Shown here one piece after another: positions 1 to 6,553 of a stretch of 64,000 nucleotides of DNA. Source of the DNA: Citrobacter freundii (GTDB lineage: Bacteria; Bacteroidota; Bacteroidia; Chitinophagales; Chitinophagaceae); contig QFQQ01000002.1 of the NCBI GenBank assembly GCA_003243445.1, forward strand, positions 62,001 to 126,000, read 5' to 3'. The translations under genes and the position numbers were made by a program. Position 1 is the stretch's first letter, and the number at the start of each line of letters is the position of its first letter. The notes under the pieces are model-generated. The model saw nothing but the letters and a program-made list of their open reading frames with translations, was not told the DNA's origin and did no database searches.

Positions 1-231
1 CTCCCGCTCCTCCTCAAACACCTTACTGAACGGATGCCCAAACCTCGCCGACACATTCCAGTCAATAAACCTGATATCATCCCCCGCCGAATACTCCCTC
101 ACCTCCTTAAACGACATCCCCTTTCCCTTAAACGCACTATGGTACTCCCCGGTAAACAGATCGGAAGCAAGTTTCTTGCTTTTGATCTCGAGGGTGCGAA
201 CCTTTTTTATTATTTCTGAAGTGGACAACAT
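1..231 (-). CDS. DUF58 domain protein, N-terminal part (runs off window start)
   Basis: This is the first 77 codons of a protein read on the minus strand from an ATG at 231, open to the window edge. The translation contains EYHSAFKGKGMSFKEVREY followed by SAGDDIRFIDWNVSARFG, the signature N-terminal segment of DUF58 proteins. DUF58 proteins are commonly encoded directly after a MoxR-family AAA+ ATPase and are thought to act with it in envelope or metalloprotein maturation. Here moxR lies upstream on the same strand, so the pairing is conserved. The usual short spacing is replaced by a 536 bp insert holding an inverted repeat and a damaged small gene. The start at 231 is favoured because the conserved region begins within 20 residues. 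The family call is confident; the length and C-terminus are unknown. Confidence 0.88.
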   Translation of the reverse strand, partial: MLSTSEIIKKVRTLEIKSKKLASDLFTGEYHSAFKGKGMSFKEVREYSAGDDIRFIDWNVSARFGHPFSKVFEEERE

Positions 232-232
232 A

Positions 233-767
233 TGTGTCGATGGCCGATGACCGATGGCCGTTGGCCGATTATCAATCTTTAAAGCGGTTAATTAATAATT
301 TTACCGATTATCTTAAATCAGCTTTCTCGTACCGGGTTATTAACCCATTAACCAATCGCTGACCGTCCTTGATCAATTCGAAAATCTTCGGCAAAGCTTC
401 AGCTTTTGACATTCCCAGCATTTCACTGATATGTACCAATGTTTCCAACTCGTATAAAGAGCCTCTTGATATATACAGAAACTGAATTGTATCCTTTTTA
501 TAATTCCTTCCTAATCCTTCTGCAATATTTGCCGGAACCGAAACTGCTGCACGTTTCATCTGGGAACTGAGACCAAACATCTCCTCTTTCGGAAAAAAAC
601 TTACCAGCTAATAAACTTCTTTCACTAACAACATAGCCTTTTTCCAGGCATCGAGATTTCTATAATTAGACATGTTTAACATTTTTGTTGTTCGTTAAAT
701 AAAAGCACCGTAAATAATTTAACTCTTCGCCTCGGCCAACTGTCATCTGTCATCGGCCATCGAACAA
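233..767. repeat. Inverted-arm element A1 enclosing an S23-like gene
   Basis: The left arm (233-268) and right arm (730-767) are inverted copies of a CGATGGC-type degenerate repeat. The left arm read forward and the right arm reverse-complemented agree at about 30 of 36 positions, sharing TCGATGGCCGATGAC and GTTGGCCGA. The outer edges lie 1 nt from the DUF58 start codon and immediately next to the moxR stop codon (768-770), so the element fills the whole gap. Between the arms lies the four-helix-bundle gene. The layout resembles the intervening sequences of some 23S rRNA genes, where terminal stems enclose an S23-family gene; that link is an inference. Confidence 0.75.
308..673 (-). pseudogene. 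Four-helix-bundle (S23/IVP-like) protein with in-frame TAG
   Basis: The reading frame from ATG 673 to the stop at 308 has the length and sequence of the four-helix-bundle family found in 23S rRNA intervening sequences and scattered through Bacteroidota genomes. Conserved stretches are NYRNLDAWKKAM at the N-terminus, SSQMKRAAVSVPANIAEG and SRGSLYELETLVHI. Codon 22 is TAG (608-610), where a sense codon such as GAG or AAG would be expected in helix 1, so the full 121-residue product is interrupted. Re-initiation at ATG 580 would give 90 residues lacking most of helix 1. The related protein Avd works in diversity-generating retroelements, but no reverse transcriptase is visible here. The family call is confident; whether the stop is real decay or a sequence error is open. 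Confidence 0.8.
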
Positions 768-1769
768 CTATGGTACATTCACCTTCTTAAGTATCTCCTC
801 AATCACCTCCTCCACTCCCACATTCTCCGCCTCTGCCTCATAGGTCAATCCAATACGGTGCCGCAATACATCGTTGCAGATGCTGCGGATGTCTTCGGGG
901 ATGACGAAGCCGCGTTTGTTGAGGAAGGCCTGGGCCTTGCCGGCGAGGGCGAGGTTGATCGAGGCGCGGGGTGAACCGCCGTAGGAGATCAGGGGTTTTA
1001 ATTTTTCGAGCTGGTATTTTTCGGGCGTGCGCGTGGCAAAGACGATATCGAGAATATATTGCTCGATCTTTTCATCCATGTAGATCTGGCGCGTCAGCTC
1101 TTTTGCATTTTTTACCTCCTGGATAGACACAACCTGTTTGACGGGTTGTGTGCTCAGTCCCTGCACATTCTGACGGATGATCATTTGCTCCTCGTGCATT
1201 TTTGGATAACCAACGATCACTTTCATGATAAAGCGATCGACCTGCGCTTCCGGAAGCGGATATGTTCCTTCCTGTTCCAGTGGATTTTGGGTAGCAAGAA
1301 CGAGGAAAGGATCATCAAGTTTATAGGTCGTATCTCCGATCGTTACCTGTCTCTCCTGCATCGCTTCGAGCAATGCGGACTGCACTTTTGCGGGAGCACG
1401 GTTGATCTCGTCGGCCAGAAGAAAATTGGTGAAGATAGGACCCTTGCGAACAACGAATTCATTCTTCTGCTGGTTATAGATCAACGTTCCGATCACGTCA
1501 GCAGGTAAAAGATCGGGGGTAAATTGTATACGGCTGAAATTGGCGTGGATCGCCTGCGAAAGAGATTTGATCGTAAGCGTTTTTGCCAGCCCGGGAACAC
1601 CCTCCAGCAACACGTGGCCATTACTCAGCAAACCGATCAGCAAACGATCAAGCATATGGCTCTGACCAACGATTACATGGCCAACTTCTTCTCTCAGTTT
1701 ATCAGTGAATTGCCCCGCCTGGTTGATCTTTTCATTCAGCAGACGGATATCTTCTGCGGTTTTTAACAT
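768..1769 (-). CDS. MoxR-family AAA+ ATPase
   Basis: This 333-residue AAA+ ATPase has Walker A GVPGLAKT (about 57-64), Walker B LLADE followed by INRAP (117-125) and sensor 1 ATQNP (159-163). The segment PLPEAQVDRF and a C-terminal lid domain are typical of MoxR proteins. MoxR ATPases act as chaperone-like remodelling factors, often with DUF58 and von Willebrand A-domain partners encoded downstream. A DUF58 gene follows here on the same strand, though separated by element A1. Length is normal for the family and all nucleotide-binding motifs are intact. The cellular target cannot be told from sequence. Confidence 0.93.
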   Translation of the reverse strand: MLKTAEDIRLLNEKINQAGQFTDKLREEVGHVIVGQSHMLDRLLIGLLSNGHVLLEGVPGLAKTLTIKSLSQAIHANFSRIQFTPDLLPADVIGTLIYNQQKNEFVVRKGPIFTNFLLADEINRAPAKVQSALLEAMQERQVTIGDTTYKLDDPFLVLATQNPLEQEGTYPLPEAQVDRFIMKVIVGYPKMHEEQMIIRQNVQGLSTQPVKQVVSIQEVKNAKELTRQIYMDEKIEQYILDIVFATRTPEKYQLEKLKPLISYGGSPRASINLALAGKAQAFLNKRGFVIPEDIRSICNDVLRHRIGLTYEAEAENVGVEEVIEEILKKVNVP

Positions 1770-1848
1770 TGGCTTGATTTATGGTGACACAAAATACGAA
1801 TTCGAAAGATGCAAATTATTTGCCGATATGACTCACAATCGTAAATAC

Positions 1849-1877
1849 TTTGCTTTTTTTTAGTATTTCTACCTTGC
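1849..1877 (+). promoter_or_regulatory. Possible promoter for the lipocalin-like lipoprotein
   Basis: A TTTG (1849-1852) is followed after 17 nt by TACCTTGC (1870-1877), an approximate match to the Bacteroidota -33/-7 pattern TTTG...TAnnTTTG. It lies about 45 nt before the lipoprotein start. The -7 box is imperfect and the spacer slightly short, so this is tentative. Confidence 0.3.
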
Positions 1878-1922
1878 AGCAGCATCCCCTGCAGGTTATT
1901 TTTACCATTATAACCAAAGTAT

Positions 1923-2405
1923 ATGAAAAAACACCTCCTGTCATTCGTGGTCCTGGCCACGCTTTTTACAACAGTATTATCCGGTTGTAGCAAAGATGAC
2001 GATAACAATGATCCAGGTGAGACGAAAACCCAGTTGCTGATCAAATCAAACTGGAAACTCGAAAAGGTTGAAGCCAGCATCATCGGCGATGTTACCTCCC
2101 AATTCGAAGCGTGTGAAAAAGACAATACCATCACTTTTGCCGCCACTTCCAATGATGCCACATCCGGCAGCGGTACACTGGATGAAGGTCCGACCAAATG
2201 CGACAACAGTGATCCTCAATCCGCTTCTTTCACCTGGGAACTGATCACCAATGGTACAGTCCTTCGCACTTCCCAGGCCCTGATCGACGGAGGCTCAACC
2301 GACTTTACTATCGTTTCACTCAACGGCACCAATCTCGTACTGTCACAGCAAATGACAATTGCGCCGTTTGGAGCGACGACGATTACGCTTACGCTGAAAC
2401 ACTAA
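1923..2405 (+). CDS. Lipocalin-like domain lipoprotein
   Basis: A 160-residue predicted lipoprotein: a hydrophobic signal ends in a lipobox VLSGC with the lipidated cysteine at residue 22, followed by an acidic, flexible SKDDDNND linker. Charged residues after the cysteine are common on exported Bacteroidota lipoproteins. The rest has alternating beta-strand character and the early phrase LLIKSNWKLEKVEA, which resembles the lipocalin-like (PF13648-type) domain of many Bacteroidota lipoproteins, usually with a WxL near the start. Ligand and role are unknown. It is a single gene, convergent with nadE, and ends just before a terminator nested in repeat element A2. The lipoprotein call is firm; the domain call is moderate. 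Confidence 0.7.
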   Translation: MKKHLLSFVVLATLFTTVLSGCSKDDDNNDPGETKTQLLIKSNWKLEKVEASIIGDVTSQFEACEKDNTITFAATSNDATSGSGTLDEGPTKCDNSDPQSASFTWELITNGTVLRTSQALIDGGSTDFTIVSLNGTNLVLSQQMTIAPFGATTITLTLKH

Positions 2406-2424
2406 GTTAGTACGTTTACTGTGA

Positions 2425-2607
2425 TTGTTTGATGGTCGATGCTCGATGTTGGACTGTGTCCGCCGAAGCGGTAGCTTAGGAGGATGGTCGAATAATTAGC
2501 ATTCTAAAAATATAAAGGGAAACCCTCCAAGATCGGAGGGTTTCCCTTTATAAAAACGCTTCAACGCAAATTCGATCATCGAACATCGACCATCCAACAT
2601 CGAAGAA
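2425..2607. repeat. Inverted-arm element A2 around a terminator
   Basis: A CGATG-type left arm (2425-2453) faces a CATCG-type right arm (2571-2607). They share GATGGTCGATG followed by TTCGATG or CTCGATG when the right arm is reverse-complemented. The arms bracket the perfect 18 bp terminator stem at 2511-2552, in the gap between the convergent lipoprotein and nadE genes. Confidence 0.65.
2511..2552. terminator. Bidirectional intrinsic terminator
   Basis: A perfect 18 bp stem (2511-2528 with 2535-2552; core GGGAAACCCTCC) has a 6 nt AAGATC loop. A-rich DNA on the left and TATAAAAA on the right make it plausible for both convergent genes. Confidence 0.85.
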
Positions 2608-2622
2608 ATCGAAGATATCCCC

Positions 2623-4329
2623 TTAGGCCAGATACTTTCCAACAATCGGCACCCTCCGACCCACACCAAATGCCTTCGTACTGATCCTGATGATAGGACA
2701 GAACTGGTTGCGCTTGTATTCATTGGTGTTGACGAGGCGGAGAATGCGCGCAACGAGGACGGGATCATAACCTTTCTTGACGATCTCTTTGGGACCATTA
2801 CGCAGCTCGATATATTCGTAAAGCACACGATCGAGAATATCATATTCGGGAAGACTATCGCTATCCTTCTGATTGGGACGAAGTTCAGCCGATGGTGGTT
2901 TGGTAATAATGTTGGAAGGAATGATCTCTTTATCACGGTTGATGAACCGGGCTAATGCAAAGACCTGCATTTTATAGAGGTCACCCAACACACCAAGACC
3001 GCCGGCCATGTCGCCATACAAAGTTCCATAGCCGGTTGCCAACTCGCTTTTGTTGGAAGTATTGAGTAAGATATAACCAAACTTGTTGGAGATCGCCATC
3101 AGCAGATTCCCTCTTGAACGGCTCTGTATATTCTCTTCCGCAATACCAAATGGTGAATCCTTGAAAATAGGTGAAAGTGTGGAAAGAAAACTGTCATACA
3201 CCTCTTTGATCGGAACGATATCATATTCATTACCGAGATTTTCACTCAGCAGTTTCGCGTCCTGCACAGAATGTGTTGATGAAAATGTAGAAGGCATCAG
3301 CACTGCACGCACATTTTCTTTTCCCAGTGCAGCAACGGCAAGCGCCTGTACCACCGCACTGTCTATACCACCGGATGCGCCGAGTATTGCTTTGGTGAAG
3401 CCCATTTTTCTGAAGTAATCACGGATACCGAGAATTAGCGCGTGATAGATCTCCTCCATGTTCTTCTCGTTGGTCAGATACCGGATAATATCTTCACCTG
3501 TGCCAACATCTGTAGAGGAAAAATAAACAGGCTCGTCCGGAGCTGGCCCTTTTGCCGCTGCATTGGCGGCGATCGCTTCCACATCAAAAACCTGGTAATC
3601 TTCTTCAAAATACTTCATCTCCGCGATCTTGTTCCCCGCGGCATCATATACAAGACTGCCACCATCAAACACGATCTCTGTTTGTGATCCAACGGTATTA
3701 CAATAGAACATCGGGATACCGTACTTCACGGTATGTGCTTTTACCAGGCTGTTCCGGACAACATCAGCCGCGTAATTATAAGGAGACGCGGAAAGATTGA
3801 TCATCATATCAGGGCCATCCGGCGCCAGCATTTCCATGGGGGTAACACGATAGAGCGGATTGCTGCCCATGTTCCAGATATCTTCACAAATTGTTACGGC
3901 CAGCTTCTTTCCTTTGAAGGAAACCAGCTTCCATTCAAACGCGGGTTCAAAGTACCTGTATTCATCAAAGATGTCGTAATTCGGCAACAGCGTTTTATGT
4001 ATCTCCGCAACGATCTTTTTTTCATAAAGAAAGAATGCTGAATTAAAAAGATCCTTTCCTTCCACGCGTGGATTACGCGCCGGACCTCCGATCAATACAC
4101 CGATCGTATCTGCATGCTCCCTGATCTGATCCACGGCTGCGTAACATTTATTAATAAAATCATCAAACTCCAGGAAATCCCTCGGAGGATAACCGCAAAC
4201 ACTCAATTCAGAAAACACCACCAGGTCTGCACCTTCTTTTTTCGCCCAATCGATTCCTTCAATGATCTTGCGCGTATTCTCTTCAAAATTTCCTATGTGA
4301 TAGTTTTGTTGTGCGAGAGCAATTTTCAT
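2623..4329 (-). CDS. nadE: Glutamine-dependent NAD+ synthetase
   Basis: A 568-residue two-domain enzyme making NAD+ from deamido-NAD+, ATP and glutamine, the last step of NAD biosynthesis. The N-terminal nitrilase-type glutaminase domain (about 1-260) shows the triad E41 (FSELSVCGYPPRD), K112 and C149 (TICEDIW). The C-terminal synthetase domain has the ATP-pyrophosphatase loop SGGIDS at about 319-324 and later GDLYKMQVF and RPNQKDSDSLP segments. All key residues are present. A perfect -7 box TAAATTTG ends only 4 nt before the ATG, suggesting a leaderless mRNA; nadC in this window has the same arrangement. It is divergent from gldB across element B1. Confidence 0.96.
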   Translation of the reverse strand: MKIALAQQNYHIGNFEENTRKIIEGIDWAKKEGADLVVFSELSVCGYPPRDFLEFDDFINKCYAAVDQIREHADTIGVLIGGPARNPRVEGKDLFNSAFFLYEKKIVAEIHKTLLPNYDIFDEYRYFEPAFEWKLVSFKGKKLAVTICEDIWNMGSNPLYRVTPMEMLAPDGPDMMINLSASPYNYAADVVRNSLVKAHTVKYGIPMFYCNTVGSQTEIVFDGGSLVYDAAGNKIAEMKYFEEDYQVFDVEAIAANAAAKGPAPDEPVYFSSTDVGTGEDIIRYLTNEKNMEEIYHALILGIRDYFRKMGFTKAILGASGGIDSAVVQALAVAALGKENVRAVLMPSTFSSTHSVQDAKLLSENLGNEYDIVPIKEVYDSFLSTLSPIFKDSPFGIAEENIQSRSRGNLLMAISNKFGYILLNTSNKSELATGYGTLYGDMAGGLGVLGDLYKMQVFALARFINRDKEIIPSNIITKPPSAELRPNQKDSDSLPEYDILDRVLYEYIELRNGPKEIVKKGYDPVLVARILRLVNTNEYKRNQFCPIIRISTKAFGVGRRVPIVGKYLA

Positions 4330-4333
4330 GGGG

Positions 4334-4341
4334 CAAATTTA
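4334..4341 (-). promoter_or_regulatory. -7 promoter box of nadE (leaderless arrangement)
   Basis: On the minus strand this reads TAAATTTG, a perfect match to the Bacteroidota TAnnTTTG box. Only 4 nt separate it from the nadE ATG, so transcription would begin at or near the start codon. No clear TTTG -33 element lies upstream; that position is close to the start of repeat B1. Confidence 0.6.
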
Positions 4342-4362
4342 CGGAAAGGAGGGGAATAAGGA

Positions 4363-4662
4363 GGACCGCCGACGGCCGACCGCTGACCGCAGACGATTCG
4401 TGATAGAAGAAAGTGGGCTATTGGACCGCAACAACAAAGAGACGACGGACCACGGACCGCAGACCGCGGACGGTTCGTTATAGAAGAAAGTGGACTACAG
4501 GTCTGCAGCAACAAGTGCAAAAAAAACAGAAGCATCTTTTCTTATTGAATCGTCTGCGGTCCGCGGTCCGTCGTCTGTGGTCTTCGCTATCGCTACAAAT
4601 CGATAAGCCACCCTCTTCTATAACGAATCGTCTGCGGTCCGCGGTCGGCCGTCGGCGGTCTT
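4363..4662. repeat. Nested inverted-arm element B1 (GGACCGC family)
   Basis: This 300 bp block fills most of the 382 bp gap between divergent nadE and gldB. The outer arms (4363-4423 and 4601-4662) are inverted copies agreeing at roughly 50 of 60 positions, including GACCGCCGACGGCCGACCGC and GACCGCAGACGATTCGT. A second inner pair (4441-4490 and 4547-4582) has the same words, so the block is nested. The phrase TATAGAAGAAAGTGG also occurs as a direct repeat in the two left-hand arms in slightly different forms. I see no coding signal; the apparent frames here are repeat-encoded Arg/Pro-rich strings. Confidence 0.8.
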
Positions 4663-4666
4663 TCCT

Positions 4667-4674
4667 TACATTTG
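4667..4674 (+). promoter_or_regulatory. -7 promoter box of gldB
   Basis: TACATTTG matches the Bacteroidota TAnnTTTG box exactly and lies 37 nt before the gldB start. The -33 position falls inside the right outer arm of repeat B1, with no TTTG visible. Confidence 0.55.
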
Positions 4675-4711
4675 CCACAACATTTCACCACCCCCAACGT
4701 TTACGCTTTCT

Positions 4712-5749
4712 ATGAAGAAACTCTATCTCCCGCTTCTCATTGGCATTTTGTTAACAGCTTGTGGTGATAAAAGGAAATTACCGGATGTATCGGGTATTAA
4801 GGTTGACCTGAAAGTGGACCGATTTGATGAAGCGTTCTTTGCGGTGGATACGCTGCAGATGGATCAGGGCCTGAATAAAGTGCATCAGCAGTACCCGACT
4901 TTTTTATCTTTATTTCTTCAGAATATTATTGGTATTACAGATCCGGCCGAAGTAAGAATGTTTTACCGCTATTACAGGCCGTTATTTGATTCATCGCAGA
5001 AATTGTATAAGAACTTTGAACCGGTGAAAGCGGATATTGAAAAGGCATTCCGCTATGTGAAGTATTATTTCCCTCAGTATAAAACACCCACACAGTTGAT
5101 CCCTGTGATCGGCAGGCTCGATTCAAGACAGGATCTTGCGCGCATGGCGAACGGCGAATACACACCTGATTTTATCGGGCCCGATCTTGCAGGCATCAGT
5201 TTGCAATTCTATCTGGGCCGGAATTTCTCCTGGTACCAGGATCAGAACTTTGTCAACAATGTAGCGCCGTTGTTCCGCAGCCGCCGCTTCTCCCGCGAGT
5301 ATATCACCGTGGATCTGATGAAGCTGATCGCCGATGATATTTTTCCTGACAAAAGCGCGGGCCGGCCGCTAATCGAACAAATGATCGAGAAGGGAAAACA
5401 GTGGTGGTTGCTCGACAAATTCATGCCGGAGGCCCCGGATTCGATCCGCACGGGTTACACACAAAAACAGCTCGACTGGGTCAACGCCAACGAAGGCCTT
5501 GTATGGACCTATATCGCCAAAAACGAAGATCTCTATGCCATCGATCCTGCGACGCTCCAGACTTATATCGGCGAAGGCCCTTTTACCCAGGGCTTTGACC
5601 AGGAACTTTCTCCCGGCAATATCGGCCCCTGGATCGGTCGCCAGATCGTCCGCAAATTCGAAGCAAACAACCCGGAGATGAGCATTCAGCAATTGATGGA
5701 GGCGGGAGCGAAGGTGATTTTGGAGGGGGCGAAGTATAAGCCTAAGTGA
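4712..5749 (+). CDS. gldB: Gliding motility lipoprotein GldB
   Basis: A 345-residue lipoprotein with lipobox LLTAC (cysteine at residue 17). The mature N-terminus contains VDLKVDRFDEAFFAVDT and then QYPTFLSLFLQNIIG, which match the GldB family. In Flavobacterium, GldB is a cell-envelope lipoprotein required for gliding and, through it, for type IX secretion-linked functions; its biochemical role is unsettled. Length is normal (about 320-350). It is transcribed alone, away from nadE and convergent with apaG. The gldKLMN operon lies about 20 kb away in the same window, so gliding/T9SS genes are present but split. Confidence 0.85.
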   Translation: MKKLYLPLLIGILLTACGDKRKLPDVSGIKVDLKVDRFDEAFFAVDTLQMDQGLNKVHQQYPTFLSLFLQNIIGITDPAEVRMFYRYYRPLFDSSQKLYKNFEPVKADIEKAFRYVKYYFPQYKTPTQLIPVIGRLDSRQDLARMANGEYTPDFIGPDLAGISLQFYLGRNFSWYQDQNFVNNVAPLFRSRRFSREYITVDLMKLIADDIFPDKSAGRPLIEQMIEKGKQWWLLDKFMPEAPDSIRTGYTQKQLDWVNANEGLVWTYIAKNEDLYAIDPATLQTYIGEGPFTQGFDQELSPGNIGPWIGRQIVRKFEANNPEMSIQQLMEAGAKVILEGAKYKPK

Positions 5750-5764
5750 GTGGGAGTCTGATCG

Positions 5765-5917
5765 TTGTTCGATGGTCGATGTTCGATGATCGATGTTCGG
5801 GCTCCGCAGTTTGATAAGAAACTAAAAAAAAGAAGCCTTCCGATACCGGAAGGCTTCTTTTTTATTTATCCTTTTCGGCTCGCGGAGCCCGAACATCGAT
5901 CATCGAACATCGAACAA
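5765..5917. repeat. Inverted-arm element A3 around a terminator
   Basis: The left arm (5765-5807) and right arm (5882-5917) are inverted. The last 25 or so bases of the left arm, including ATGATCGATGTTCGGGCTCC, match perfectly; the left arm simply has one extra 7 nt unit. A terminator (5824-5863) sits at the centre. The element begins 15 nt after the gldB stop and ends 20 nt before the apaG stop. Confidence 0.8.
5824..5863. terminator. Bidirectional intrinsic terminator between gldB and apaG
   Basis: The stem GAAGCCTTCCG / CGGAAGGCTTC with loop ATAC is flanked by a run of A on the left and T on the right, so it can end transcription from both convergent genes. Confidence 0.9.
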
Positions 5918-5937
5918 ACAGGAAGTATCTTCCACTC

Positions 5938-6324
5938 TCAGTTATTCTTCATCGGCACGATCATCTCAAACGACGGAATATCTACCGTAAACATCTGTTT
6001 ACTATTCAGATTTTCCATTTGATAGGTGCCTTTCATTTTGCCCATTTCTGTGCGGAGATTGCAACCACTTACATACTGGTAACTTTCGCCCGGCTGGATC
6101 GTGGGCTGAACGCCGACAACTCCTTCGCCTTCCACTTCACGATGACTGCCATTGCTGTCGAAGATCTGCCAGTTGCGGCGGTGCAGTTTTACGGGAAAAG
6201 CATTATGATTTTCGAGGGTGATACGGTATGCAAACATGAACTCTGACTGCACCGGATTACTGTAGTCAGGCTGGTAAAAGGTTTCCACGCTTACCTGCAC
6301 ACCTTCGGAGATAATGCTGTTCAT
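5938..6324 (-). CDS. apaG: ApaG domain protein
   Basis: A 128-residue protein with the ApaG fold: an immunoglobulin-like beta sandwich including FAYRITLENHNAFPVKLHRR, NWQIFDSNG, VVGVQPTIQPGESYQYVSG and the terminal GTYQM segment. In enterobacteria ApaG is linked to Co2+/Mg2+ phenotypes and binds pyrophosphate-type ligands; the physiological role in Bacteroidota is uncertain. Length is typical (about 125). It is a single gene, divergent from icd over element A4. The family call is confident. Confidence 0.93.
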   Translation of the reverse strand: MNSIISEGVQVSVETFYQPDYSNPVQSEFMFAYRITLENHNAFPVKLHRRNWQIFDSNGSHREVEGEGVVGVQPTIQPGESYQYVSGCNLRTEMGKMKGTYQMENLNSKQMFTVDIPSFEMIVPMKNN

Positions 6325-6360
6325 ACCAATCAGTTTCAGTAAAAGTAATGAAAAAGCCCG

Positions 6361-6513
6361 GAAATCGATGCCCGATGTTCGATGATCGATGGTCGAAAAA
6401 CCGGTTTCCGACGGTGAAACACGTAGTTTTTCGCGCTGCCGAAATCAGAACGTTAAGAAATACTGCAAAATCGGTTCGGCCCATCGATCATCGAAGATCG
6501 TACATCGAATTTC
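6361..6513. repeat. Inverted-arm element A4 in the apaG-icd divergent region
   Basis: The left arm (6361-6408) and right arm (6469-6513) are inverted CGATG-type sequences sharing TTCGATGATCGATGG and flanking CGAA/ACCG words. The element occupies most of the space between two divergent start codons; its right edge is 3 nt from the -7 box of icd. No gene or terminator was seen inside. Confidence 0.7.
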
Positions 6514-6516
6514 CCG

Positions 6517-6524
6517 TAAATTTG
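6517..6524 (+). promoter_or_regulatory. -7 promoter box of icd
   Basis: TAAATTTG is a perfect Bacteroidota -7 box 29 nt before the icd start. The -33 position lies inside the right arm of repeat A4. Confidence 0.55.
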
Positions 6525-6553
6525 CGCCTTCACTCATCCTTAATTTTCCCTTT

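Noticed and set aside
34..219. Plus-strand 61-codon frame at the window start
   Set aside because: It is the opposite strand of a clearly recognisable DUF58 N-terminus.
308..673. Diversity-generating retroelement around the S23/Avd-like gene
   Set aside because: No reverse transcriptase or template/variable repeat pair is visible nearby.
4413..4715. Arg/Pro-rich frames between nadE and gldB
   Set aside because: They are translations of the B1 inverted repeat with no conserved features.
6389..6553. Upstream extension of icd by 55 codons
   Set aside because: It translates the A4 repeat and promoter; the conserved protein begins at 6554 and a perfect -7 box lies at 6517-6524.
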